From: an uncultured Phycisphaerales bacterium
GTDB lineage: Bacteria; Planctomycetota; Phycisphaerae; Sedimentisphaerales; Anaerohalosphaeraceae
NCBI GenBank assembly: GCA_937868095.1
Contig: CALMLO010000047.1
Coordinates: forward strand, 1 to 47,908
Length of the DNA: 47,908 nucleotides
Reading direction: 5' to 3'
This document shows, in pieces, positions 30,001 to 36,783 of this stretch. A program made the translations under genes and the position numbers. The notes beneath the pieces were generated by a model that ran no database searches, was not told the origin of the DNA, and was given only the letters and a program-made list of their open reading frames with translations. Numbering within the stretch: position 1 is the stretch's first letter; every line of letters begins with the position of its first letter.

Positions 30001-30296
30001 TATCTCCCCAGTTGGGAGGCGGACTTACCTGGGCCAAGACCTCGTATGAATCGATTCGCGGCCGGATTGTCTCCAATTGGGCGCTGGAAGGGGAGCGATT
30101 GGTTTTGGATGTCCAGGTCCCCCCGAATACGACGGCGAAGGTGCACCTGCCGGCTCAGCGGCCGGAGGACATTCGGGAAGGCGGCCGTGCCGTTGACCCG
30201 AACACCATCCGTCTGCTGGGACAGGAAAACGGGCGGGTGATTTTGGCTGTGCCGTCGGGGCGGTATCGGTTTACGGTTGAACCGTTCAAAGAATAG
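27060..30296 (+). CDS. Alpha-L-rhamnosidase, GH78 family
   Basis: The 1078-residue enzyme releases terminal L-rhamnose from glycans or glycosides. It has an N-terminal signal with a weak lipobox (GGSGC, Cys19), so it may be a lipoprotein. Next come an Ig-like domain starting LRCQHRTEPLGID, two beta-sandwich domains (GWITADDFAQVYLNG and ARLYAASLGVYQLYLNGERIG), the (alpha/alpha)6 catalytic domain and a C-terminal beta domain. Catalytic motifs are DCPQRDERLGWTGDAQ (general acid region) and TSIWERWNGWTPEEGF (second Glu). Length fits the family. It has its own promoter, and its stop is 10 bases before the cupin ATG, so rhamnosidase and cupin form an operon. Confidence 0.95.
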   Translation: MKYELIMAAAVLVWGGSGCAGLHQTESLRAENLRCQHRTEPLGIDDVRPHLSWTLHSDQRDQYQTAYQIQAASRKDLLEAGKPDLWDSGKVESKQTFDIVYGGRTPKSGMDCWWRVQVWDRDGRACGWSRIARWTMGLLEPSDWTAQWVGLDVEASPQPVPSVVQKAQWIWTEPGASESVPVGRRFFRKTFEVPADWVVKSARGWITADDFAQVYLNGHLVQSFHNHKVFDDVRLQDYLVKGRNVLAVLAANEGQQPNPAGLLAAVHLQMLDGRVLDFVSDSSWKAADKEADGWRKPDFDDSDWTAAVVVGAYGSAPWQETRPHQMVLPPARYLRHGFSLADKPIEKARLYAASLGVYQLYLNGERIGEDFLSPGWTDYRKRIYYRTYDVGTYLRQGSNAVGAIVADGWYAGYVGFGRSRNHYGSRLRLLAQLVIDYKDGSRDVIATGPDWKASLGPIVYADLLQGEYYDSRQEMPGWSGPDFDDSVWKSVSVGGQEVQPLLQAAVSEPVKVFAKVRPVSVSEPAKGKYVFDMGQNFAGVVQIRVQGRPGQRIELRHGERLNPDGTVYTTNLRAAAAEDVYICSGKGNEVWQPMFTFHGFQYVEITGLDSRPGLDAVMGLAFSSDTPVVGRFECSNAMVNRLYSNIIWTQRMNFIDIPTDCPQRDERLGWTGDAQIYVQTACYNNDVHAFFVKWLTDLTDAQRSDGQFPSYAPLRRENPSDGGPAWAEAGIICPWMMYWMYEDRRLLETHYDSMKRFVEFSKNRCTKDLLPPKQFHCFGDWLHIDDPTPNEIIYMAYFGYSSRLMSQIADVLGCREDADRYQRLFEDIRAAFQKAYVQPDGRIAGDSQTVYVLAIVYDLLTPAQQEQAGKHLLRRIEERGGHLSTGFVGTKDLMTALSKIGRSDVAYRLLLNETFPSWGFTIRHGATSIWERWNGWTPEEGFADPGMNSFAHYSFGAVGRWLFEQVGGIRPETAGFESFAVSPQLGGGLTWAKTSYESIRGRIVSNWALEGERLVLDVQVPPNTTAKVHLPAQRPEDIREGGRAVDPNTIRLLGQENGRVILAVPSGRYRFTVEPFKE

Positions 30297-30306
30297 AGGA
30301 GTTTTT

Positions 30307-30588
30307 ATGCCTACTGTAAAAGATGTAATTGTACGCAAGCCTACTGCGGAAGAAGCCAAAGTCTGCAAAACCTGGCCGACCTGGAGTTGTCCGGCCAGCG
30401 AGTTTGAATGGGAATATACCCAGACGGAAAAATGCCTGATCCTCGAAGGCCGGGTAACCGTAACGGACAATCCCGATTCCGGCCGGTCTGTGTCGTTCGG
30501 GCCGGGCGATTATGTCGTCTTCCCCGAAGGGCTCCGATGTATCTGGAAGGTGACCGCTCCGGTTCGCAAGCATTACGATTTTGAGTGA
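30307..30588 (+). CDS. Small single-domain cupin (DUF861 / Cupin_3 type)
   Basis: The 93-residue protein is a single cupin: WPTWSCPASEFEWEY, CLILEGRVTVTDN, FGPGDYVVFPEGLRCIWKVTAPVRKHYDF. This WxxxxxxFxWxYxxxExxxxLEGxVxVT pattern is that of the ureidoglycine-aminohydrolase-like Cupin_3 family, mostly of unknown role. Few metal-binding His are present in motif 1, so metal-based catalysis is doubtful. GAGGAG lies 5 bases before ATG 30307. It follows the rhamnosidase by 10 bases and is likely co-expressed, perhaps as a sugar-binding or isomerising accessory; that is a guess. Confidence 0.82.
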   Translation: MPTVKDVIVRKPTAEEAKVCKTWPTWSCPASEFEWEYTQTEKCLILEGRVTVTDNPDSGRSVSFGPGDYVVFPEGLRCIWKVTAPVRKHYDFE

Positions 30589-30638
30589 GACTCTCTGCGG
30601 CGGCTGTGTATCGGTGCCGGCAATGGCAGGAAACTTTC

Positions 30639-31859
30639 TTAAAAACTGTCACGTTCCTGAAGCCGTGACAATTCTTCTTTGCAAAGTTTGATTTGCTGAG
30701 GGTCTGTCAGTCTGTCGAGGGCCGCCCGCAGATGGCTGACGGCCAATTGCGGTTTGTTCAGGTATCTGCTGTAAAGCAGGCCGAGCATCAGATGAACTTG
30801 TTCGGTTTGTTCGGCGCCTTTGTAATAGTTGAGGTACTTCTCATAAGCGCGGGCGGCTTCCTCCCAGCGGTCTGAGGCCATCAGTTGGTTGGCTACATCC
30901 AGCTGATACTGGCGCGGCAAGACCTGCGTCGGGTCGGCCTCAAGCAGTTCTAAATACAGTTCGGCGGCTTCGGAAGACTGATGCCGCCGCAGCAGGTCGG
31001 CAATTTCCCCGCGCATAGACTGGATGATGGGATCGGCTTGTTCGGGCTGCGGCGCAAGAGGGCTGCGCTGCGGTGCAGGGGCGATTTGGATTTCCGGCGA
31101 AGGGCCAAAGGGGTCGTATCCTCCTGCGACCATATTCCGAAATCGGCGCCGGCGATTCCACTGCTGGATCATTGACCAAAGGTCCCGGTGGTGGGGGTCT
31201 GTCTCTATCAGGCGAAGAGCCGCCAGCGCCATTGCAGCGGCAATGCCGAACAAGTAGCCGGCCAGATGGGCATCATAAGCGACGGCCGCCGGCGACAGAC
31301 CAGGTTCGATAATATTGTCCCAGATAATCATCTTGAAAACGATAAAATAAAGCGCGCGAAATTCAACTGTGCCGATGAAGAAGAACCAGTACAGAACCGT
31401 AATCAGCGTATTCGGGAACAGCACCAGATAGGCGCCGGTTACGGCTGCGACCGCTCCGCTGGCTCCGAGCACCGGATAGGTATGAAAGAGCGAATGTCCG
31501 AGACCGGAAAAGACGGCTCCGGCCAGATAAAGACAGAGATAAGCCACATTTCCCAACCTGTCGTTGACGGCGTTTCCGAACAAATAGAGGAAGTACATAT
31601 TTCCGAATAAATGGAGGATGTACATCTGGCGGCCGGCGTGAAGAAAGGCGTAGGTGACAAATTGCCAGATTTGCGGGCGCTGCGGCCAGAGCATAAAGTT
31701 TTGTGCCCACGGACGAAGATCCAGAAAATGCAGTCCGCTTCGGGGGTCAACCACAATACGCATCGTAAGGACATAGCAAAGGATATTTAATGCGATCAGC
31801 AGGTAATTTGCGTAGGGGGGGCGTTTGGGTCTGACACTGGTCTCAATGGGAAGCAGCAT
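30639..31859 (-). CDS. Rhomboid intramembrane serine protease with C-terminal TPR-like region
   Basis: The 406-residue membrane protein has six or more hydrophobic segments and the rhomboid catalytic dyad: Ser134 in GASGAVA and His198 in AHLAGYLFG, plus the conserved HLFGNMYFLYLFG loop (HxxxN). Rhomboids cleave transmembrane helices of substrates. After about residue 225 a soluble tail follows a Pro/Gln-rich linker. It contains two or three helical repeats (SSEAAELYLELLEADP, WEEAARAYEKYLNYY, QLAVSHLRAALDRL) that resemble TPR units and may present substrates or partners. The gene has no close neighbour on its strand. Confidence 0.9.
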   Translation of the reverse strand: MLLPIETSVRPKRPPYANYLLIALNILCYVLTMRIVVDPRSGLHFLDLRPWAQNFMLWPQRPQIWQFVTYAFLHAGRQMYILHLFGNMYFLYLFGNAVNDRLGNVAYLCLYLAGAVFSGLGHSLFHTYPVLGASGAVAAVTGAYLVLFPNTLITVLYWFFFIGTVEFRALYFIVFKMIIWDNIIEPGLSPAAVAYDAHLAGYLFGIAAAMALAALRLIETDPHHRDLWSMIQQWNRRRRFRNMVAGGYDPFGPSPEIQIAPAPQRSPLAPQPEQADPIIQSMRGEIADLLRRHQSSEAAELYLELLEADPTQVLPRQYQLDVANQLMASDRWEEAARAYEKYLNYYKGAEQTEQVHLMLGLLYSRYLNKPQLAVSHLRAALDRLTDPQQIKLCKEELSRLQERDSF

Positions 31860-31960
31860 GTCTTTTGGGTTCCGGCTTTAATGTTTCATTTGCACTTTTT
31901 CTCACAAGGACGCATTGTACTCTCTGCCGGCCCATTGGACAAGGCCAAAGGGTTCCCTGA

Positions 31961-32005
31961 ATAAAAAACGAGGCAGCGATCCAGCCGATTTAGACCGCTG
32001 CCTCG
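31961..32005 (-). terminator. Strong terminator hairpin of an unassigned minus-strand transcript
   Basis: Perfect 10-bp arms 32005-31996 and 31978-31969 with a 17-base loop are followed by six T on the minus strand (31968-31963). No annotated gene on the minus strand lies upstream; the nearest gene to the right is transcribed away from it. It may end a small RNA of roughly 120 bases starting near 32085. Confidence 0.75.
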
Positions 32006-32043
32006 CCGGAGCGTCCATGCCGTGGAAAAGACAGGAGAGGAGA

Positions 32044-32100
32044 ATGGTTATCCAAAACCCCCTATTTGGGGGGTTGCCTATCTCTCTATTGAAAGTATAA
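32044..32100 (+). CDS. Candidate 18-codon mini-ORF or leader peptide
   Basis: ATG 32044 follows AGGAGAGG (32033-32040) at ideal spacing and reads MVIQNPLFGGLPISLLKV to TAA at 32098-32100. It lies about 100 bases before the M24 peptidase start, and the codons for NPLFGG form a hairpin. It could be a leader peptide or a chance frame; no homology is known to me. Confidence 0.3.
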   Translation: MVIQNPLFGGLPISLLKV

Positions 32101-32202
32101 GAAACAAAAGGCGGCGCGGGACACCAAAAAACTTTTGCTATTTACCGTCAAAACGGATATTTTACTGCTGTTTCCTGGATTATATTAAGGAAGGGCAATG
32201 GA

Positions 32203-33318
32203 ATGGACAAAAAACTGATTCAAAATCGTCTTCGGCGTCTTCGCAATTACTTGCGTGATAAAAAGGTGGATGGATTGGTCGTAACCAAAGTGGAGAACGT
32301 CCGATATTTAACCAATTTTTCGGGACACGACAGTTGGGTTTTGGTTACAGCCAAAAGGTGTGTGCTGATTACCGACAGCCGTTATACCGAACAGGCACAG
32401 GGGGAATGCTTTGGCTGCCGCATTATAGAGCGCAAGCAGGCCATCACCAAGGCGCTGGCGGAGGAGGCAGGGCGTGAGAAGAAGATTCGGCGGCTGGCGG
32501 TCGAAAAGACGGTTTCAGTCGAGACTTTTGCCAAGATACGGCAGGCGCTTCGGCCCGCGGGTGTTTCTGTGGTGTGCGTGGAGAACGCCGTTGAGCAGCT
32601 TCGGATGGTGAAGGAAGAATGGGAAATCCAAATGATTCGCCGTGCGGCCCGCCTTGCCTGGGAGTGTCTGAATGTTTCGCTGGCCTCTCTGCAAACGGGA
32701 ATGACGGAGCAGGAACTGACCGGCCGGCTGGAGTATGAGATGCGGCTGCGCGGCGTTCGGCCGGGTTTTGATACAATTACTGCCTTCGGTCCCAACGGCT
32801 CGCGGAATCATCATCAGCCGACCGGCCGGAAACTGCGGGCCAGGGATACCATTCTGATTGATTTCGGCGTGAGTGTAGACGGCTATACCTGCGATTTGAC
32901 CCGCAGTTTCGGCTGGCAAACGGCCTCGAAAGACTATCAGAAGGCCTGGCAGACTGTGCGCCAAGCTCAGCAGGCGGCTATAGAAAAAATCCGCGACGGT
33001 CTTCTTGCATACGAAGCGGATGCGGCCGCCCGCCAGGTCATCGAGCAGTCGGGTTTTCCTGTTTACGGCCACGGCACAGGCCACGGTTTGGGGCTGGAGG
33101 TGCACGAGATGCCCTACCTGAGCATGCTTGATAAAAAAACGCGTCTGAAAGCCGGCCAGGTAATCACTATTGAACCCGGCATTTATCTGCCCGGCCGATT
33201 CGGTATTCGTCTTGAAGATGATGTTCTGGTAACCAAAACCGGCGCTGAGGTTCTGACGGTTGACAGCCGCTTTGGCTTCAGTTCCGACTCTGTGCAGATA
33301 CGGAAGGAGACTTCGTGA
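32203..33318 (+). CDS. M24B metallopeptidase (Xaa-Pro aminopeptidase family)
   Basis: The 371-residue protein has a creatinase-like N-terminal domain (1-135, with VENVRYLTNFSGHDSW and DSRYTEQA) and a pita-bread catalytic domain. The five metal ligands are present: two Asp in LIDFGVSVDGYTCDLTRSF, His in GTGHGLGLEVHE, Glu in IEPGIYLPG and Glu in IRLEDDVLV. The segment PNGSRNHHQPT provides the His normally seen in PNSALPHxxP. It should remove N-terminal residues ahead of proline. The ATG follows AAGGAAGGGCA. The stop overlaps the GTG start of the phosphoribosyltransferase gene (GTGA). Confidence 0.92.
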   Translation: MDKKLIQNRLRRLRNYLRDKKVDGLVVTKVENVRYLTNFSGHDSWVLVTAKRCVLITDSRYTEQAQGECFGCRIIERKQAITKALAEEAGREKKIRRLAVEKTVSVETFAKIRQALRPAGVSVVCVENAVEQLRMVKEEWEIQMIRRAARLAWECLNVSLASLQTGMTEQELTGRLEYEMRLRGVRPGFDTITAFGPNGSRNHHQPTGRKLRARDTILIDFGVSVDGYTCDLTRSFGWQTASKDYQKAWQTVRQAQQAAIEKIRDGLLAYEADAAARQVIEQSGFPVYGHGTGHGLGLEVHEMPYLSMLDKKTRLKAGQVITIEPGIYLPGRFGIRLEDDVLVTKTGAEVLTVDSRFGFSSDSVQIRKETS

Positions 33319-33863
33319 ACCGTTCGGAAGAGCCAAAGCCCAATTGGAACATCCTTGTTTCCGCGGAGCAGCTGGCTCAAACGGTTCGCCGGATGGCGGG
33401 GGAGTTGAATGCCTTCTATCCCGATGGGGAGGAGATTACGGCGCTGGTGATTCTTGAGGGGGCCCGAATTTTTGCGGCGGATTTATTGTCGCAGGTAACA
33501 TTTCCGATCCGGCAGGACTATCTGAGTGCTTCCAGTTATGCCGGCCGGACGCAGTCCGGCGGACAAGTCCGCCTGCGAGGGCATCTGCCTCTGGCCGACA
33601 AACTGCGGGGCAGGCGGGTGCTCTTGATTGATGATATTTATGATAGCGGTCGGACGCTGGCGGCCGTTCAGGAGTGGGTTGGGTCATGCAGTCCGGCGGA
33701 GGTGAAGACCTGCGTCCTTCTCGAAAAAAAGATTGAGCATGTCAAGCCGGTCAAAATCGATTTTCTGGGTATTTCTATTGAGGATTGCTTTGCAGTCGGC
33801 TACGGCCTGGATTATCGCGGACAGCATCGCGAATTGCCCTTTATTGCCGCTTTATCGACATGA
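33315..33863 (+). CDS. hpt: Hypoxanthine-type phosphoribosyltransferase
   Basis: The 182-residue type I PRTase has the PRPP-binding signature VLLIDDIYDSGRTL (102-115), an ITALVILEGARIFAADL N-terminal segment, the mobile loop region DYLSASSYAGRT, and the C-terminal VKIDFLGISIEDCFAVGYGLDY with Asp near the purine site, all typical of bacterial Hpt/HPRT. It salvages hypoxanthine or guanine to IMP or GMP; which base is preferred cannot be told. Start GTG 33315 overlaps the peptidase TGA by four bases and has AAGGAG 7 bases upstream, indicating translational coupling. Confidence 0.9.
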   Translation: MNRSEEPKPNWNILVSAEQLAQTVRRMAGELNAFYPDGEEITALVILEGARIFAADLLSQVTFPIRQDYLSASSYAGRTQSGGQVRLRGHLPLADKLRGRRVLLIDDIYDSGRTLAAVQEWVGSCSPAEVKTCVLLEKKIEHVKPVKIDFLGISIEDCFAVGYGLDYRGQHRELPFIAALST

Positions 33864-33891
33864 CAAATCTATTCTATCAGCATCCCGTCGC

Positions 33892-34446
33892 TTAATTCAT
33901 CAGTCGCGGAGCGGGCTCAAATTCAAACCGCTGGCCTCCGATTGAAACATCTATCATCAGGCCGCTGTCGGCCAGGACAAAAACAGCCATGCCGTCCTGG
34001 TAATCCACTTTGGCTGCTGCGCCGACCGAGACGACGGTAGCGGTGGCTTGGGCGGACATGACAAAGTTGCCCTCCAGAAATGTCCGCAAATCCTGTCCGG
34101 AACGGAAGAAAATGATTTCACGGAAATATTCGCCGCCGAAGGAAAAGCCGATTGTGGCCTGTTTCATATCGCAGTAGCCCAGAAACAGACCGCCTTTTTC
34201 AAATACCATGCCTTGTCCGTAGGCCCCCCCAAGGCCGAAGGCCCCTTTGAGCACTTTGGGGAAAACGGCGTATCCGGCCGACCTTTCAAAATAAGTGCGC
34301 AAAGTAGGGTCATGACGCTGAAAATCGCCAATCGCTTCCTGGACATCCGAGTGAAGCTGCTCTCGCTGGCCGGGTTGGGAAGGGCTGGTTGAGCAGCCCG
34401 CAAAAACCGTCAGCAGCAGGATGCTGATGTATGTTCGGTTGACCAT
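33892..34446 (-). CDS. SYLF/Ysc84-domain lipoprotein
   Basis: The 184-residue protein begins with a lipoprotein signal (ISILLLTVFAGCSTS, lipobox FAGC). The SYLF domain follows: YFERSAGYAVFPKVLKGAFGLGGAYGQG, cited as SAGYAVFP and GAFGLGG, then GGLFLGYCDMKQATIGFSFGGE, FFRSGQDLRTFLEGNF, and MAVFVLADSGLMIDVSIGGQRF. SYLF domains bind phosphoinositides in eukaryotes; bacterial ones are envelope proteins of unclear role. ATG 34446 has AAGGAG 8 bases upstream; the frame extends 140 codons further upstream across the thiC promoter and riboswitch, clearly spurious. A promoter divergent from thiC precedes it. Confidence 0.9.
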   Translation of the reverse strand: MVNRTYISILLLTVFAGCSTSPSQPGQREQLHSDVQEAIGDFQRHDPTLRTYFERSAGYAVFPKVLKGAFGLGGAYGQGMVFEKGGLFLGYCDMKQATIGFSFGGEYFREIIFFRSGQDLRTFLEGNFVMSAQATATVVSVGAAAKVDYQDGMAVFVLADSGLMIDVSIGGQRFEFEPAPRLMN

Positions 34447-34490
34447 CTTCAAGCTCCTTTCCCAATTGCACATCCATGTACTCTGCAAGA

Positions 34491-34518
34491 ATTGTATCAG
34501 GAGGAGAGCGGTTGACAA
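34491..34518 (-). promoter_or_regulatory. Promoter of the SYLF lipoprotein gene
   Basis: On the minus strand TTGTCA (34518-34513) and TACAAT (34496-34491) are 16 bases apart, predicting a leader of about 38 bases. It is back to back with the thiC promoter; the two -35 boxes are only 20 bases apart. Confidence 0.55.
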
Positions 34519-34538
34519 TAAGAAATTGGAAAAGTTTT

Positions 34539-34567
34539 TTGACGTTTCGGGTCTGCATCCGTATACT
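34539..34567 (+). promoter_or_regulatory. thiC: Promoter of the thiC riboswitch transcript
   Basis: TTGACG at 34539-34544 and TATACT at 34562-34567 are spaced by exactly 17 bases. Transcription would start near 34574, at the base of the TPP riboswitch, consistent with its position. Confidence 0.75.
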
Positions 34568-34575
34568 ATGGAGGT

Positions 34576-34672
34576 TCGCTGGGGGTGGCCGGTTTGGAAT
34601 GTCGGCCTGAGAAAAACCCTTCGAACCTGATCAGGCAAACCGCCGACCGCGGAGACCTGCGTAGGGAAGCGT
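34576..34672 (+). promoter_or_regulatory. TPP riboswitch (THI element)
   Basis: All conserved THI-box elements are present in order: GGGGGTGGCC, CTGAGA (34607-34612), ACCCTT (34616-34621), GAACCTGATC (34623-34632) and GCGTAGGGAA (34659-34668), closed by CGCT/AGCG. The arm between GAACCTGATC and GCGTAGGG is longer than in the minimal consensus. It lies 60 bases before thiC and should shut expression when thiamine pyrophosphate is bound. The 3' strand GGAAGCG (34665-34671) can instead pair with CGCTTCC (34698-34704), a possible switching element. Confidence 0.95.
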
Positions 34673-34732
34673 CCTTTCAGAGATTCATTTCTGCAATCGC
34701 TTCCTCGAAGAAAAACGATAGATGGAGAGTAT

Positions 34733-36049
34733 ATGGCTACACAACTTGAACAAGCCCGCACCGGCAGGATTACGGAAGCAATGAAAATTGTTGCCGAAAA
34801 AGAGGGGTTGCGTCCGGATGTGGTTCGTGAAGAGGTTGCCGCAGGCCGTCTGGTGATACCGGCCAATCGAATTCATCTGGAGCGCAATCTGGTGCCGGCG
34901 GGTATCGGGCGGGCCGTGAGCACAAAGATTAACGCCAATATCGGCTGCAGCAGCGTCCGTTCCGACCTTGGGGAGGAACTGGAGAAACTCAAAGCGGCTC
35001 TCGAGGTTGGCGCGGATGCCATTATGGATTTGAGCACCGGCGGTGATTTGGATGCTGTCCGGACGGCCCTGCTGGCCGACTGTCCGGTGCCGTTTGGAAC
35101 GGTGCCTATCTATGAAGTGATTGTCGGCCGCAATGTTGAAGACATTACGCCGGATACCATTCTGAAGGTTATTGAAAAACAAGCCGCTCAGGGGGTGGAT
35201 TTTTTCACCATCCACGCCGGCCTTCTGCGGGAACATCTGAACTTGCTGAGCAGTCGTGTCTGCGGGATTGTCAGCCGCGGCGGGGCGCTTCTGGCCAAGT
35301 GGATGCTTTATCACAATCGCCAAAATCCCCTCTATGAAATGTTCGACGACCTGTGCGAACTGATGCGCCGGTATGATGTGTGTTTTTCTCTGGGTGATGG
35401 TTTGCGGCCGGGCTGCGGGGCGGATGCAACGGATGCGGCGCAGCTTGCCGAACTGCGGACGCTGGGCGAACTGACCCGGCGGGCATGGGAACACGGCTGC
35501 CAGGTAATGGTGGAAGGCCCCGGCCATGTGCCGTTTGACCAGATTCAGTACAATATGGAACTTCAACAGGAAATCTGCAAAGGGGCACCGTTTTATGTGC
35601 TCGGCCCGCTGGTAACGGACATCGCCCCGGGCTATGACCATATCACCAGCGCCATCGGCGGGACCGCAGCGGCCTATTACGGGGCGTCGTTTTTGTGTTA
35701 TGTTACCCCGCGTGAGCATCTGGGGCTGCCGGATGTTGATGATGTGAGGCAGGGTGTAGTGGCTGCCAGGATTGCTGCCCATGCCGCCGATGTGGCCCGC
35801 GGGCTGCCTGCGGCGGCGGCTCGTGATCGGCAGCTGAGTCAGGCCCGCGCGAATCTGGACTGGAAGAAGCATCTCGAAATGGCCATCGATCCGAAAACAG
35901 CGCGGAAGATGTATGAAGAGGCCTGTGTTCACAGCCGCATCGACAAGGAAGCGACGCAGGATGATTACTGCACGATGTGCGGCAAAAGCTGGTGCTCTGT
36001 CCGCATCAATAAGGAACTTCGGGCAGCCGGCAAAACCGCACCAAAATAA
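34733..36049 (+). CDS. thiC: Phosphomethylpyrimidine synthase ThiC
   Basis: ThiC is a radical SAM enzyme that rearranges AIR into HMP phosphate for thiamine synthesis. The 438-residue protein is of the short form without the extended N-terminal domain of some bacteria. Conserved segments are NANIGCSSVRSD, GADAIMDLSTGGDL, PVPFGTVPIYE, DFFTIHAGLL, ERAWEHGCQVMVEGPGHVP (here RRAWEHGCQVMVEGPGHVP), GPLVTDIAPGYDHI, and the C-terminal cluster motif CTMCGKSWC (Cys413, 416, 421; CxxCxxxxC). ATG 34733 follows GGAG by about 6 bases. It is controlled by the TPP riboswitch upstream and has no other thiamine gene downstream. Confidence 0.98.
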   Translation: MATQLEQARTGRITEAMKIVAEKEGLRPDVVREEVAAGRLVIPANRIHLERNLVPAGIGRAVSTKINANIGCSSVRSDLGEELEKLKAALEVGADAIMDLSTGGDLDAVRTALLADCPVPFGTVPIYEVIVGRNVEDITPDTILKVIEKQAAQGVDFFTIHAGLLREHLNLLSSRVCGIVSRGGALLAKWMLYHNRQNPLYEMFDDLCELMRRYDVCFSLGDGLRPGCGADATDAAQLAELRTLGELTRRAWEHGCQVMVEGPGHVPFDQIQYNMELQQEICKGAPFYVLGPLVTDIAPGYDHITSAIGGTAAAYYGASFLCYVTPREHLGLPDVDDVRQGVVAARIAAHAADVARGLPAAAARDRQLSQARANLDWKKHLEMAIDPKTARKMYEEACVHSRIDKEATQDDYCTMCGKSWCSVRINKELRAAGKTAPK

Positions 36050-36129
36050 TCGGGCATCCGCCTGTGCGGGTCTGACAGCAGGTTTGGAACAGGAACTTTT
36101 AGAAAAATTCGCCGAGGCAGGAGTGCAGA

Positions 36130-36783
36130 ATGGAAACACAAAGGCCTGACAGCATAGCCCCCGCATACGGAAGCCGAGTCCGAACGGCGGCAGCCATCGC
36201 CGTTGCGTGCGTTTGCGGCTGGTTTACGATGGAACTGGAAATCCTTGGCGTGCGGATGCTGGCGCCGTACTTCGGCAGTGCGGTCTATGTTGTCACCGGC
36301 AGCGTCATCGGCACCTTTCTGCTGAGTCTGGCGGTGGGGTATCTGCTGGGCGGCTGGCTTTCCGGCGGAAGCAGCAGCGGCTTTCTGCTGGGGCTTTTTA
36401 TTGCCTCCGCAGGGGCCTGGACAGGGGTTTTGCCATTCTTGACAGGGCCGGTCTGCGACTGGATATTTGAACAGGGGTTGGATGAAAAGTGGGGCTCGCT
36501 GCTGGCGGCTCTGGCGCTGTTTGCCGTGCCGACGGTACTGCTGGGGACGGTTTCGCCGACGGTGGTGCGCTGGCTGACCTGCCGGGCGGAAGAGGCGGGC
36601 TTCAGCGCCGGGCTGGTGCTGGCCTTATCCACCGCGGCCAGTTTTGCCGGCTGTGTAGTGACGGCGTTTTATCTGATTTTGTATTCCATGCGTCTGACGC
36701 TGACTGTCTCCGGCGTCATTCTGGCGGTGCTGGGGCTGTGTATTCTGTCCGTGTCCTTTTTGCAAAGGAGCAAACATGCTTAA
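36130..36783 (+). CDS. Membrane half of a split spermidine-synthase-like protein
   Basis: The 217-residue protein has about six membrane helices and no soluble domain. Its sequence (FTMELEILGVRMLAPYFGSAVYVVTGSVIG, cited by its core LGVRMLAPYFGS, then LLGGWLSG and LLGTVSPTVVRWL) matches the membrane portion of the fused-type spermidine synthase or spermidine synthase-like proteins, where the pattern LEIxAxRMLAPYxGxSxxVW is typical. In most homologues the membrane part continues into a methyltransferase-fold domain; here the stop comes first, and the neighbouring gene, overlapping by 8 bases, carries that domain. The cleaved arrangement and overlap imply a two-subunit complex. Confidence 0.8.
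   Translation: METQRPDSIAPAYGSRVRTAAAIAVACVCGWFTMELEILGVRMLAPYFGSAVYVVTGSVIGTFLLSLAVGYLLGGWLSGGSSSGFLLGLFIASAGAWTGVLPFLTGPVCDWIFEQGLDEKWGSLLAALALFAVPTVLLGTVSPTVVRWLTCRAEEAGFSAGLVLALSTAASFAGCVVTAFYLILYSMRLTLTVSGVILAVLGLCILSVSFLQRSKHA

Larger units (their letters stand above)
31860..32202. other. Intergenic stretch with hairpins between rhomboid and M24 peptidase genes
   Basis: This 343-base divergent region holds a minus-strand terminator (31961-32005), a second hairpin (AACCCCC paired with GGGGGTT, about 32054-32075) and a plus-strand mini-ORF with a strong ribosome binding site (32044-32100). On the minus strand a TATACT box (32098-32093) precedes a pyrimidine-rich stretch and the terminator. 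Details are in the next entries and in the findings. Confidence 0.5.

Noticed and set aside
28533..30470. 645-codon open frame on the minus strand
   Set aside because: It is antisense to the GH78 rhamnosidase, has composition typical of a reverse-strand shadow (rich in Arg, His, Pro, Gln, Ile) and no ribosome binding site or known domain.
34447..34866. 140-codon N-terminal extension of the SYLF protein
   Set aside because: It would cross the thiC promoter and TPP riboswitch; the lipoprotein signal and ribosome binding site fit ATG 34446.
34685..36166. 493-codon open frame on the minus strand
   Set aside because: It is antisense to thiC and its promoter side, with shadow-like composition and no motif.
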